NCBI GenBank assembly: GCA_004009845.1
Contig: RMBW01000006.1
Location: forward strand, 310,001-374,000
Reading direction: 5' to 3'
From: Davidsoniella eucalypti
Lineage: Eukaryota > Ascomycota > Sordariomycetes > Microascales > Ceratocystidaceae
DNA: 64,000 nucleotides
This document shows, piece by piece, positions 50,901 through 63,418 of the stretch. The notes beneath the pieces are model-generated. The model was not told the DNA's origin and made no database searches. It was given only the letters and a program-made list of their open reading frames with translations. The translations under genes and the position numbers were made by a program. The first letter of the stretch is position 1. Every line of letters begins with the position of its first letter.

Positions 50901-53900
50901 AAAACCTACGTCAAAGCTTTTTCTCCTTCTTCCTAAGTAATGGAGTAGTTTTCGTTACTAAGAAAAAAAAGCTAGGAAGAGATGAGGAAAATCTGGGGGA
51001 GGCAAGATTCGTTTCATGAACTAAGGCTTAGCAACTAAAATAGAAGAAAATTAATTAAAAATTAATTAAAAAAAATAAAGAGTTGCTAGCTTGCCCGACT
51101 TATGAGAAAAGATCGTCTTCCGCTTTTTTTTTTTTTTTGCCAAGAACGTCGAGAACAATTCTGAGTGCATTGGTGAATTTATTTGGAGAAACCATAAGAA
51201 GCAAATAATCAAGAAAAAAAAACGCTGATCTCATGACCTGTTCGACAGCTTTTCTCAGTCTCAGGATATGTTTGCAAGAAAAGGCATACCGACTTCTTTT
51301 TAGTATCATTATTCGTAGGTCCTGTTTCGGCCCATTCTTGCCTCTGTTTCTTGCTGTTATGCAGTCTGATAAGTCATGTCACAAAATAGGCAATTATAGG
51401 TATTGTCTATTATCTTATCATTGGATATTATTATTAGCCACTGGCAAAACGCTCAGTTCAAGGCTTAGAAGCTGTTTGTTACGGGTTAAAGGGCAACTAA
51501 CTAATATCTTTCTAATCTCATTCCTTTTTCTGTTCTCTTTTGCTATGTATCAGTTCTTCATGCTGCCAAAACGCAGATCCCTTGGTATTCCTTTCCCGTC
51601 CTTGTTCTTCTTTTGACAATAGGCAACTTATCAAGTTGAGAAGAAGAATAGCCTCGGGCAATGTCGGAAGCTCGTCTCACATATCATCCACCACCGTCAC
51701 CAGTACAGTAATAGGACATCCGTGCATGATTATTGTTTAGGCGAGTTTTGGTTGATTCAGAGTTCACCTGCATTTTCTATCCAGTGGTCGGTTTGCGAGG
51801 TAAGAGGTCGTGTGCATGCTTACCGGAGAGAATAGAAAGAGATGATGTCTCTATACGGCTTATCGTAATTATTCTGACTCAAGAGGATTTATCGGAACAA
51901 GAAGTCGTCATTGCTGGCCGGTTCCTGATATTATGAAACGTAGGGTTAGGGTACACAGCAACATCGTGCAACCCGGGTTTCTGGGGCTCTGCTTTTGATG
52001 TATGGCTTCCTGAGGCATTCATACAGCGATCTACCGGTAACTGGCTACTGCAACTACATTCAGTGTTCTTCAGTCTTACAAGCAAGAAAGACGAGCAAAA
52101 AGAAGGACTGATAGCGGCGCCTTCAACTCTGTAAATTCCCTGGCTGTAAAGCCTCGTCTTGTTGCTTTCTCTATTTTCACAATACCAAGTTCCGTTTGCC
52201 CATGGAATGACAGCGACTGGAATAAGCGTAAGTTCCTTTGTGTCTGTATGAATCTGGCTTCCGGTTTCTTCCATGGGGGGGGGGGGGGGGGTGACATAGA
52301 TGCCCAGGGAGTGAACATATAGACAAGCGAAGAGAGGGAACTGCTTTTCTGTTCTTTTGTAGGAAAAGCTTAGCGATAAACGCCGGCGGCTGTACAGGGC
52401 CTAATATTGGAAGTCTATTGTATAACAATACGGTATGTATCGGTAGTATAGATTCGAATCGAAGGCAAAATACAGGTCGTAGTTACGAGAAGTCTCGGTC
52501 GGAGCAGACCTCCAGAGTGGCATTAACCATGCTACAAAGTTCGAGAGGGATATTTCCACATCTTTTATCGAATACTTGTGCATCCATTGCACCTTGACAA
52601 AAAGCATAGGTTGAGTGGCTTGGAGAATGGCTACGATCCCGGATAAATATCGTGGCTCAGCGTCCCAGAGTGACGAGAAGAATCAGCTCAAGCAAAGGTC
52701 TTGTGATAACGGCCTTGTCACTTGTTGTTTTCTCTTTCATTCTTATAGAAGCTGGTAAAGGGAAAAGGGAAAAAAAGGGGGGGGCGTCTATATAGCTTTT
52801 TTTCTTTTTTGGTCTTGTTCGTCTGGTTTCACAGAGCCGGATAATTATCAGCAATACTTTTTTTTCTTCTTTTTTTTTTTGCTGATCCGTCCTTTGGAGC
52901 GAGTTTGTCTGAGAATCAGTAGTAAAAAATATCAGGAACTTATTAGTTGAGCCGCTTTGTCGTACATTTCATTTCGTCTTGTACGTTGGAAAGCCCAAAA
53001 AGTGACGATGATGTGACAACAGCTTCTTCTTCTTCTTCTACCTTTATTGTCCAGTAAGAAATTATTAAGTTCAAATGGCAGAAAAGTGAGTAGAATCAGT
53101 GGCAATTTCGGCGTCGTTTTTCAGTAGCCGTTTTTATTGATTTCGGTGATCAGATGCTGATTTTGTTCCTTGGAGCCGGGCTGTAAGAAGCGTGCCAAAA
53201 CTCTGTAGACAAATAAGTAGCTTGAAATGCCAGTATACTTATTATCAAAATAGTCCCGCCTAATAAACTTTAATACGGACGACCGGCTCGATATTGCGAT
53301 TTGACAGCCGTCTTTGATTTTGATGGTCTTTTTTTTTTCTGGATTTTTGTTATATCAAATAAGAATTTACTCTGTTGATATTGTGTATCTAGAGCCGTTT
53401 CACCGATGAATCTTCTCTTTTATTTCCGGAGTAAAGAAAATACTAGACGAACCGAGCCGAACCGAACCACTGCCTGTAGAAAAAAATAAAAAAATAAAAG
53501 GAATTAAAAAAAAAGAGGCGTAGTTCAAGCCAAAGCTCTCCTGCCACTAACAGTCACTTTTAAAGATACAAAAAATACATACATACACCCTGTTGCTTAT
53601 TCTTCTCCTAGAGACAAGAAATGTCCCCGTTATGCCTTCGATGTTTGTCGCACTAGGGGGGGGGGCGTGTAATATAATGTCTTAGTGAACGCTCATCCCG
53701 ATTCTCACCGGCGTTTGGCCTAGATTCAAGTCCAAGTCCCAGTAGGCGGCGCTATAGCTATTCGAAGAAGCTAATACTAGGACGGGCTCCAAGATTGCTA
53801 AACGACGCAACAAAAAAAGAGCCTTGTTAGAACTAAAACTACTATATGTACTAGATATAATCTAAACATCGTCTTGGCCGGATACGATTTGTATAAAGAT

Positions 53901-54166
53901 GAGGCAGCTCCCGCTTCTTTTTTTTTGCTTCTTGTTCTTGTGTTGATAGACAATATCATCTCATCTTTACATCTTCCCTCTCTCTGCTGAGCAGACTAAA
54001 TACATTGTTCTCTTTTTGATATCATTTCTCTAGTTGTTGCCTTTTGGTATTCTCCAACTACTAACTTATATTTGCTCTCTTCACACCATCTTCCGTCTCC
54101 AACTCCTCTCTGTTCTTTGGAGGCAAAGTATCGGTTATTTTATGACCTCACCAACTGCGAACTTAC
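47967..54166. other. Gene-free region, 6.2 kb
   Basis: The largest gap in the window. After the eRF3 3' UTR the DNA is AT-rich with many homopolymer tracts: T runs at 51124-51138 and about 52858-52880, G runs at 52275-52291 and about 53658. Open frames are short (largest about 130 codons) and lack recognisable domains. A segment at about 49385-49455 (plus) would read ILVIEDGWIAELG before a stop, faintly like the end of an ABC ATPase domain, but this is too short to call. A motif AGGGTTAGGG is at 51942-51951. The last kilobase should hold the PEP carboxykinase promoter. Confidence 0.4.
52275..52291. repeat. Homopolymer run of 17 G
   Basis: An uninterrupted run of 17 G residues in otherwise AT-rich intergenic DNA. 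Length may be uncertain because such runs are prone to sequencing error. Confidence 0.85.
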
Positions 54167-54172
54167 TATAAA
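54167..54172 (+). promoter_or_regulatory. Probable TATA box of the PEP carboxykinase gene
   Basis: TATAAA lies 111 bases upstream of the ATG, with C/T-rich DNA further upstream. A nine-codon ATG frame at 54142-54171 overlaps it, so that short frame is probably upstream of the transcript. Confidence 0.45.
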
Positions 54173-54282
54173 GAGCACCATTCCAACCGCTCTCAAATAC
54201 TATCAAGAGTGAGTCTTCAGAGCACCACAATCATTGCCAATCTATCTACTCTTTGCACATCTTGATATATCCCTTTTCCATC

Positions 54283-56439
54283 ATGGCCACTATCCGTCTC
54301 AAGCCAGCATCCACTAATACCGCTGCTGCAGTGATTGCCAGCAACGTCAACAAGACCGGTCTCCACCCTCACGGTGTCGAGTCGCATAAGGAACGCGAAC
54401 ACACTGAAATCGGTAAGTCATGTCCTCATAGTGCCCCCCTTCCAAGCCCCAACTAACAATGAACCAAACAGAGGAGGAACTCCATGAGAAGGCTCACATT
54501 GACTATGATCGTGTCGCCATCGTTGCCAACGCTGCTGTCGCTACTCTATACGAGGATGCCCTCGTCTACGAGACTGGCACTGCCATCACCTCCAGCGGCG
54601 CGCTGACGGCCTACTCTGGCGCCAAGACCGGCCGCTCGCCACTAGACAAGAGAATCGTCAAGGAGCCTTCATCCGAGAATGATATCTGGTGGGGACCAGT
54701 CAACAAACCCATGTCGTCCGATGTAAGTCTTGACTTTTGCATTTCATCATCTTTTCCTCTCTTGATCCCTTCCCTTCTTTGCTGTGGTCGTTAGCCCGCA
54801 ATGTCACGCTCGCTCCTGCCGTTTCGGTCAGCAGATGCTAGGCAATCGTTGATTGGCTGCTTGTTGCCGGTTCCCAGCAACTTCCTTCCACCCATCCCAT
54901 GCCATCCTATCCACCATTCCAGAAACGGAAAGTTTGACAAGCCTCCACCTTTTTTTCTTCTTGGCTGGCTTTGTTACCTCGGACTCGGTATCTCCACTTT
55001 TTATTCTGCCCTGTCATCCAACCTGCTTTTCCCGAGAGCCGAAGAACTCAGAACCCTAATAGTTGCTAACCCTGCCTCTTCTCTTCCTTCATTAGGTCTG
55101 GAAGATCAACCGTGAACGTGCTGTTGATTACCTCAACACTCGTAACCGCATCTATGTCGTCGATGGCTATGCCGGCTGGGATGAGAAGTACCGTATCAAG
55201 GTCCGCGTGGTGTGTGCCCGTGCTTACCACGCACTGTTCATGCGCAACATGCTGATCCGGCCGCCGCCCGAGGAGCTGGAGCACTTCCACCCAGACTACA
55301 CCATCTACAACGCCGGCTCGTTCCCGGCCAACCGCTACACCGAGGGCATGACTTCGGGCACTTCGGTAGCCATCAACTTCGAGGAGAAGGAGATGGTCAT
55401 CCTGGGTACCGAGTACGCCGGCGAGATGAAGAAGGGCGTGTTCACTGTGCTCTTCTACGAGATGCCGATCAAGCACAACGTGTTGACGCTTCACTCATCA
55501 GCCAACGAGGGCAAGAACGGTGATGTCACCCTCTTCTTCGGCCTCTCGGGTACGGGCAAGACCACATTGTCAGCCGACCCTAACCGCGCGCTGATCGGTG
55601 ACGACGAGCACTGCTGGAGTGACCGTGGTGTGTTCAACATCGAGGGTGGCTGCTACGCCAAGTGCGTCGGTCTATCGGCCGAGAAGGAGCCTGATATCTA
55701 CGGAGCCATCCGCTACGGCTCCGTGCTAGAGAACGTGGTCTTCGACCCCGAGACCCGTGTTGTCGACTACGACGACTCGACACTGACCGAGAACACCCGC
55801 TGTGCCTACCCCATCGAGTACATCAGCAACGCCAAGATCCCGTGTCTGTCGGAGTCTCACCCCAGCAACATCATCCTGCTGACCTGCGATGCTCGCGGTG
55901 TGCTGCCGCCCATCAGCAAGCTGGACAGCTCACAGACCATGTTCCACTTCATCTCCGGCTACACCAGCAAGATGGCCGGTACCGAGGACGGTGTGACCGA
56001 GCCCCAGGCCACCTTCTCCTCGTGCTTCGCCCAGCCTTTCCTGGCTCTGCACCCCATGCGCTACGCCAAGATGCTGGCTGACAAGATCGAGCACCACAAC
56101 GCCAATGCCTGGCTCCTAAACACCGGCTGGTGCGGCGCTGGCTACACCCAGGGCGGCAAGCGTTGCCCGCTCAAGTACACTCGTGCTATCCTCGACGCCA
56201 TTCACTCCGGCGAGCTGGCTAATGTCGAGTACGAAAACTACGCCATCTTCAACCTGCAGGTGCCCAAGTCTTGCCCCGGTGTGCCGGCTGAGATCTTGAA
56301 CCCCGAGAAGGCCTGGACTGCCGGCTCCGAGAGCTTCGGCACCGAGGTTGTCAAGCTGGCTAAGCTGTTCAACGAGAACTTCAAGAAGTACTCGAGCGAG
56401 GCCACCGAGGACGTCATCAAGGCCGGTCCTGTCGTGTAA
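54283..56439 (+). CDS. Phosphoenolpyruvate carboxykinase (ATP-dependent)
   Basis: Three exons (54283-54412, 54472-54722, 55096-56439) encode 574 residues. The enzyme converts oxaloacetate and ATP to phosphoenolpyruvate, ADP and CO2, the committed step of gluconeogenesis; cytosolic. The sequence contains the conserved [15 protein letters not shown] and [16 protein letters not shown], the kinase-1a P-loop [16 protein letters not shown] (about residue 277), the metal-binding [11 protein letters not shown] and the substrate-binding [15 protein letters not shown]. The length fits the fungal enzyme, which has a short N-terminal extension over the bacterial one. The first intron is 59 bases; the second is 373 bases, unusually long here. 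In fungi this gene is normally induced on acetate or other gluconeogenic carbon and repressed by glucose; I did not find a secure binding site. Confidence 0.97.
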
Positions 56440-56881
56440 AACCAAACATAAACCGACTCAATAACGACACGGGCCCGACGTCTTATATACCCCACGCCTT
56501 GTCCCCATTGGCCCGTGTTTTTCTCCTTTCTTTTCTTTCGCTTCTTCATCTAGACCGTGGTGCAAAAAGACATGCCTCCGATCAGCTTTATGACCTGTTT
56601 CTTTTCTTGTTTTCCTTGTTCTGTCTCATGTTGAATGTCTTCTTCTGACTCTGTTTCAGAAACTTACTTTGCTTCGATTCGCTTGCTGTTGTCTTGGGGA
56701 TAACCATTGCTTAGTATCTTCAATTGGCCGCCTTCGTAAAATCAGTTAGCCTATATTAAATTGAACGACAAATATTTCTAGTTAAAATGGTACTCTATCT
56801 CTCTCTTGTGATATCTCAAATTAGCCGACTTATCCGTATGCATCGCAAGGCTTGATAATAGTCATAATTGCTGACTTGCCC
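56440..56881. other. Convergent 3' region, PEP carboxykinase and methyltransferase gene
   Basis: 3' UTRs of the two converging genes; T-rich after the carboxykinase stop. No further feature. Confidence 0.4.
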
Positions 56882-57864
56882 TTAAGCTCTCTCAGGCATG
56901 CATACAATGTAGTTCATGTATCCGCATGGCCAGAGGTGTCTGACCGTTCCACTCTCGACCTTCCACTTGCCCTGTTCCGCATCGGCCGCACCACATGTCC
57001 GCAAAAGCGCCTCAACTTCTTCTGGCGTACGTGTGCGCAGTGCCGACATATATCCATCGAACACCAGCACAAACGGCAGTACGGGAATCAGGTACGTAAA
57101 CACTAGAATCAGCGGTGCGCGCCATTTGACCGCATAAACCGGTGCTAGCAACAAGATGCCTACACCCAACAGAAAAAGCGTGATAAACGACGATATCGAG
57201 CGGTCCTGCAGCTCGAATATGGCAAACCCATGACTCGTCTCCACCGTGTTCTTTAGGATTCGTCGCGCTAGACGATCATCGAAGTGGTGGAAGGCCAGGT
57301 TGAAAAGCCGGAACACCCGCCCGCCGTTCTCCGTATATCGCTGTACCAGGTCCGTCGGCGCATCGCTTGCGTCTACGCTCTGTGCTTCGTAGCCCAGCAG
57401 AGTCTCGCGGGCCGCACCGCCTGCTCGCTCCACCGCCTGGTCTACCGCCCGTTTCCAGCCCCATACGTTCGGGTGCAGGTCGGTCATCACGAATTTGACG
57501 CCGCGCGCCTTGCCCTGCTCCCTCAACACGCCGTTGACTTGCTCTTCAATGGCTGGGGTTGGTCCGCCCGCGCCCGCGCAGAAGTCAATGAAGCTATACC
57601 GCGTGATGTTATCGCCAAGACGACCTAGCAGTATCGATGCGACGATTTGCGACGGCGACGCTGCCTGTAGGACGGGCACTTTGGTATTCCAAGTCTCTGT
57701 CAACGCGCCTTGGACATAGGTACGTAGATACGACGGGAACCTGATGTTGTTTATCTTTTGGGTTAGCTATGCGCTCGCTATTAGTGGGGATTGGGCAATC
57801 AGAAAACAACTAACCATGTTTGATCGTCAATCTCAAAAACCTGTAGGCGTGGTAGGAACGGCAT
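56882..57864 (-). CDS. Methyltransferase-like protein with two membrane segments
   Basis: Two exons on the minus strand (57864-57815 and 57740-56882) encode 302 residues. The start MPFLPRLQVFEIDDQTWFPS and the next exon join within a Trp codon and restore EIDDQTWFPSYLR, conserved in a fungal family of unknown role. A Rossmann-type SAM-binding motif follows near residue 67 (FIDFCAGAGGPTP), with an acidic post-motif (VMTDLHPN) and RLFNLAFHHFDD, so a methyltransferase fold is likely. About residues 205-260 hold two hydrophobic segments (FITLFLLGVGILLLAPVYA and LILVFTYLIPVLPFVLVF), placing the protein on a membrane. The substrate is unknown. It converges with PEP carboxykinase, and its start is 530 bases from the 3' end of the ABC transporter. 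Confidence 0.75.
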
Positions 57865-58394
57865 TTAATCGACGAGTGAAGGCGAATGAATGAGTAGTTG
57901 ATATCAACGACTATGATAAAATAGTGTTAGAGGTTGAAAGTAGCAAGATGAAACAAGGCTGACCAGAGTTATTCCAGTCTATTTAAATGTGAGAACGGGG
58001 AAGGACCTACAAGGCTGTGTCAAGAAACTGCAGCATGTCCGAGAGTCACGGCAGTTACTAAATCCGCATCTGTTTCAGAGTCCGACTAATACAGCCAAGT
58101 GGGGTATTTCCATCGGCATATGCACTTTCGCGAATTCAGATAATTATTGGATGATATTGATTCTACGGTATGCAGTATAAATGGAATCGATGGGAAGTCA
58201 TCGCTAATCTTTTCCTTCCTCCCCCTCTTCATAATGATAAAAAAGCCCCCGGTAAATGCATGCAAAAGTGATATCTAAGAAAACGCAAAAAATATAAAAA
58301 AATATAAAAACAAAAGGAGCAATAAAGTTTGGCCAAACTTCTTCCTCCTGAGCAGTCATCGTGTTGTACAAAAAGATATCAAATAATAGTGCCC
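57865..58394. other. Intergenic region upstream of the methyltransferase-like gene
   Basis: Holds its promoter and the 3' flank of the ABC transporter gene. AT-rich, with repeated AAAATATAAAAA near 58287-58310. No gene is supported. Confidence 0.4.
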
Positions 58395-61300
58395 TTACTT
58401 CAGGCCAAGAGCTTTAGCGAGGACCTTCCGCCACATGGCAGGCTTCTTCTCGCCATAATTCTCTTCCTGGACGTTATGTTGTCCCACAATAGCTAGGAAT
58501 ACTTGGTCTAGTGTCGTCGTACTGACCGAGTAATGTTCAATGCCTAGGGAGTCCTTGTTGTCCTCCAACATCACCAATAGCCGGCCTATGGCACTGCGCG
58601 AGGTGATCGACGCGATGAGCATATCATCCGAGTCTTTGGACTCACGCTTCTCATCGGGGTTAGAGGAGCCAGAGACAGTGTTGCTAGTAGATCCCAGAAC
58701 GCTAGATGCCGGAACCGAGAACCGAATTTGGCCGTGGTATGTTTTGTCTATAAATATATCAATGTTAGCTCCACTCACTCATATGGGTCACTCGGGATAT
58801 ATTCTTACCTTCGACTAAGGCTCCCGGCAAGTTGCTGTGAATCCAGGACTTTAGTCTATTCATCTCCTCGTCACTTGTCCGTGGCGCTGTCTTGCTGACG
58901 ATATGGATGTGAAGCGCATCCCCGAACTTGGCTCTTAATTCGTCGATTGTTCCCATGGCTAGCATTCGCTTAGCCATGATTCCTACTCGGCCTGCCAAGG
59001 CATCCGCCTCTTCCATACTGTGAGTTGTCAATAGGATGCTGCGCCCCGGAACAGTGTTTTGCAGCGTGCGCCACATTATACGCTTAGCTGCCGCATCAAG
59101 ACCTGATGAGGGCTCGTCGAGGAGAACAACACCAGGATTGCCCATCAGAGCAATACCTAAAGAAAGCTTTCGCTTGTTACCACCCGACAATGCATGTGCC
59201 GGCCGATCAGCAAAGGCATAAAGGCCGACAGCCGACAGGATAGCAGACACGCTTTGCTCAACCTCAGAAACTCCACGCACACGGGCATAGAAGACTAAAT
59301 GCTCCCGTACAGTCATCTGATCGATTGCATCGAACTGCGGGCAAACACCGAGATGGGCACGAGCAGAAGCTAAATTATGCGTTACAGAGTTGTTCTCAAC
59401 CAAGACATCGCCGCCTAGACGGCCCGAGGGTCGAATATCACCACGTATCAACGAGATAGTTGTCGATTTTCCAGCACCATTTGGACCTAGAAGCGCAAAT
59501 ACTTCGCCGTGGCGGATGTCAAACGAAAGATTATCCACCACGGTGTTTCGTTCAAGACCCTTTCGGAACGACTTGGTGAGATTCTGCACCTGTAGACCCG
59601 ATGAATAGTTCGGCTCGGGCTTGGCCTCTGAAGAAAATTCTTCATCAGGTGGTTGAGCAATGGGGTCTGGAGTCTTGGCGAATATCTTGCGGAACCAAGA
59701 ACTAGCCACACCGCCATCAACACAGAGAAGAATAATGGCATATGCAGTCGTTTGCAAGCAGAGGTACAATATCGGACCGCCATAGTACTTGATGCCTTCC
59801 GGAGATGTCGAAAGGTTACCGCCATCGCAACTGGTTGAGAACAAATTCAAGACCAGGATAAGTGATCTTGCGACGCTACCAATCGGAGCAATAGCAGAGA
59901 TGGTATAGTGAACAGTCAGTAGCAGTCTATCTACCTTGGTCACAGGAGCATAGCTGAGTGTTGACATATAACCAATAAGATAGCCGACAAACACAACTAT
60001 CTGGATCACGGAAACATATGCATATGTACCCAGCTGTGTCTTGGCGAATAGTGAGAAAATATAGCCAAGGAGCGTCGATGCGAGACCATACAATATAAGA
60101 ACAAGGAAAACGTAGCCGATGTGATACCATAGCTCAGCAGCAGCAGCCCATATAATAGTAATCACGGCACTGACGCCAAGCACAACGATGAAATCTAAGC
60201 CAGTATATGCCATCCATAGCGGCAGCGGCTTGACACCGTTCGAGTACTCGAATCCGCGGATGAGGTGTCTACGCTCAACATTGGGATACAGTGCAAAGAA
60301 GGCAGGGTACGCCACAAGGGCGATACACATATAAGTAACAAGTTGTAGAGAGTCACCCATGGACGGATCCCAGGGCGTCGCTAACTCCTTGTACTCTGTT
60401 GAGATATCGAGGCCTGAAAGCAAAGAGTTGACGGTATTCTGCATGACGAGGGCGTTCATCAAGTACTTGTTGAGAACAAAAGCGACTAATGTAGATGTGC
60501 CGTCAGTTGGAACATAGAGGCCGCCTGGCGCGATATCGCTATAGTTTGTGCTGATAGTATCGGTGAACTGGGCTAGTGTGTCGACGACAATGTACTCTGG
60601 GGTGATGTTGTATTGCGTGAAGCTGCTATCGGAAGAATTGAGGTATACACCAACGCCACTACTAGAAACAAACGACGCTGGTCCTAGTAGCAGCAACGAG
60701 CCGAGGTCGCTAGAATCGTAGGTGGAATCCTCTTTGGTATCTTTCGGCGAGCATGCAATCGCAGCTTGATCTCGAACAAAAAGATATGTTAGACATGCGG
60801 CAAAGATAGGAAGGATGAAGGCAATCAGATGCGGGACCCAGTTGGTCTTCATGACTGTGAGGCGCTTGCGGGCTAAGACTATGACCTGAGTGCCATAGCC
60901 GATTTGTCGGCCCTCAGCCAGGTTAACTCGTGAGCCGTTTGCAGAGGCTGCTCGATCGCTATTGGACGCTGCATCCTTGCCATAGTCAACGTGGATGTTG
61001 TCTTTTCCAAGTATCACCGAAGAAGCATTTGAAGTAGATTCTTGGTGAATTTCTTCGGCTAGCTTGAGGAACACGTCTTCGATAGTCGGGCCGGAGAACC
61101 TGTAGTCGTGGAGACCAACCTTCTGTAGCTTTTTGATAACTTCGGCGGCTAAAGATGAAGACGGGGCGATATAGGTCACGATGTCGAACGATATGACCTT
61201 CCTAACTCCTTCAATATCAGGAGCCAACTCAGTCTCTCCATGAGCTGTCACGTGAACTCTATACCCACCGCCTAGTGTGTCTTTGAGCTGGGCCGAAGCA

Positions 61301-63418
61301 CCCTCGGCTCGGAGCGTTCCCTTGGACAGCACAGCAATGTGGTCAGCCAGAAGATCAGCCTCGTCCAAAAAGTGCGTGGTTAGAATCATGGTCCGTTTTC
61401 CACGCTCAGACAGTAGGATATCCCAGATCTTGCGTCTGCTCAGGGGGTCGATACCACTGCTCACTTCATCAACGCAACACACGGCACTGCCACCTGTCAG
61501 CATCATTCCTAGTTGTAGCTTCCGTTTTTGACCACCGGACAGAGTGCCAGCTAACGCGGTTCTCTTTTTATCTAAATCGATAGCTTTAATCAGCTCTCGA
61601 ATCTCGGCTTTGGATGCTCTGTTGTTTGGCGCTTTGAGGCGATTGAATATTTCGATGTGCTGCTCGACAGACAAGTCATCCCACAGAACATTCTTCTGTG
61701 GCGCGATACCAATTCCTCCAGTGCCGTCGATGGTGATTGAACCGGACGTCAACTTGTGCATGCCAGAAATAGCGTCTAGTGTGGTGCTCTTGCCACTGCC
61801 GTTGGCACCGAGCAACGCAATGATCTGGCCGCGGCCAGCATTCAGTGTAAGGTCCTTCAGAGCGACAACGGGCTGCTTGGGTTTCTGGAAGCACGACAGC
61901 ATGGTCTCGAATCTAGGCGGGGAGTAAACTTTAGAGAAGCCATCAATTCGCAGAGCAGTATCCCGGAGGTTATGCTTGTCGATTTCTGCAGGGTCGACGA
62001 CAATTTTACGACCACTGCTGTTGGCACCATGAAGTCTCTGTTCGATCATAGCACCGAGAACCGGGTAGACGATGATATGCGCAGCAAGAAAAACCCACAA
62101 GGCGATCCCAGGGATCTCGAAGTCGCTCTTCTTGGTAGGTGGAATGTCCAAAAGGTTTGTCGGGACGCGCTCGTACTCGAATCGGGCCATGACCACAACA
62201 AAGTACACGTATGCGCATGGTGGGAACAGTGCACTGAGAATAGCGACGGTGACGGTATCAGGACGAGTCAAGGACTGGGCCATGATGGCCATGAGAGCGG
62301 TGGCAATGATGGTTGTGTTACCGCTCAGCTGGGCGTTCTTGAAGAAGGCGGACGCAAAAACAGAGAAGGACGACATGGACAGACCGCCCAAGACCTGGAA
62401 GACAATGACGGTCAAGACAGATGTATGGTGGAACACGCCTTGGCGGATGATCAGGGCGCCGATAATCCAGCCAGGAAGATAAATCAGCGAAAAGGACAGG
62501 TGAGCTGCAAACATGCGCATGCACATGCCGTACCAGCGCTTCTTTGTGGGCATCATGGCGTCGATGAGACGGGCCATGCCTGACTCTTTTTCTTGTGATA
62601 TGAAGCCGGTTAGGTGGTATGTAATAAAGATGACACTAGCAGCTAGTGTGACACCCATCCAGTTGATGACAGTTTCCTGGTATAAGCGAATAATGGAGTC
62701 GGCACGGCCCTTGGAGGTCATATCCGTATAGGGCAGAATGTTCATGGAGTCTGGCAAGGCAGTGGCATTGGTGGTTACAGAAGCAATGGCCGAGTCGATG
62801 GCCTTCTTGAACGGCAAGATATAGACCTCGGCGTCGTTGTCAGACTTGTCTACGTTGACGCGCTGGGCGCTCAGAGCTCCATCCTGGCGAATCGTGTAGT
62901 TCCAGCTGGCGCCATCACCTTCGGTCGGTGAAGAGTTGAAGACAACAACGCCATAGCAACGACTCACGCCGCGAAGAGACGAGCGGCATAGAGTCGTCAA
63001 CAGTGATGAATCGGACTGGTTGACGGCTGTGGCCCCAGCTGAGGTTACAGAGCTCGACAGCCGGCCAATGGCACTGTCGATATACCCTCCAGTCATGCCA
63101 TTGTTGATGAAGACCACCGTCTTGCGGCCATCATCGGCAGCAATATCTAGCGCCGTAGCTAGCGTCTTTATCGGCCTTATATCGCCCTAGAAGAGAAAAC
63201 ATTAGCATTCGAGAGTCGCTACAAGATATTGCGGCTCGTCACAAACTCACCACACCATAAACAGCCGGCGGCACAAACAGGTTCTTGGCAAAACTGAAGA
63301 GAGCCGTCAAGGCAACAGGCACTATAAAAGCAGTCCAGAACGTGCTCCAAGCATGGCGGCCAATCAAGATCTTGATGTTTTTGGACGTCAAAGTCCGGAT
63401 CTGTCTAATGACGAGCAT
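58395..63418 (-). CDS. ABCA-type full-length ABC transporter
   Basis: Three exons on the minus strand (63418-63251, 63186-58809, 58747-58395) encode 1632 residues. The layout is TMD-NBD-TMD-NBD in one chain. The N-terminus (MLVIRQIRTLTSKNIKILI) and a first helix followed by a large extracytoplasmic loop are typical of the ABCA subfamily, whose members move lipids. NBD1: Walker A GANGSGKST (about residue 515), signature LSGGQKRKL (about 605), Walker B region VCCVDEVSSGID (about 621). NBD2: Walker A GPNGAGKST (about 1289), signature LSGGNKRKLSLG (about 1387), Walker B VVLLDEPSSGLD (about 1407). NBD1 has Val where the usual D-E-P has Pro, which is tolerated in this family. Both sites look competent. 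ABCA proteins are absent from budding yeast but present in many filamentous fungi; the cargo here is unknown. Confidence 0.93.

Noticed and set aside
54142..54171. Nine-codon uORF upstream of the PEP carboxykinase gene
   Set aside because: It overlaps the probable TATA box (54167-54172), so it is likely not part of the transcript.
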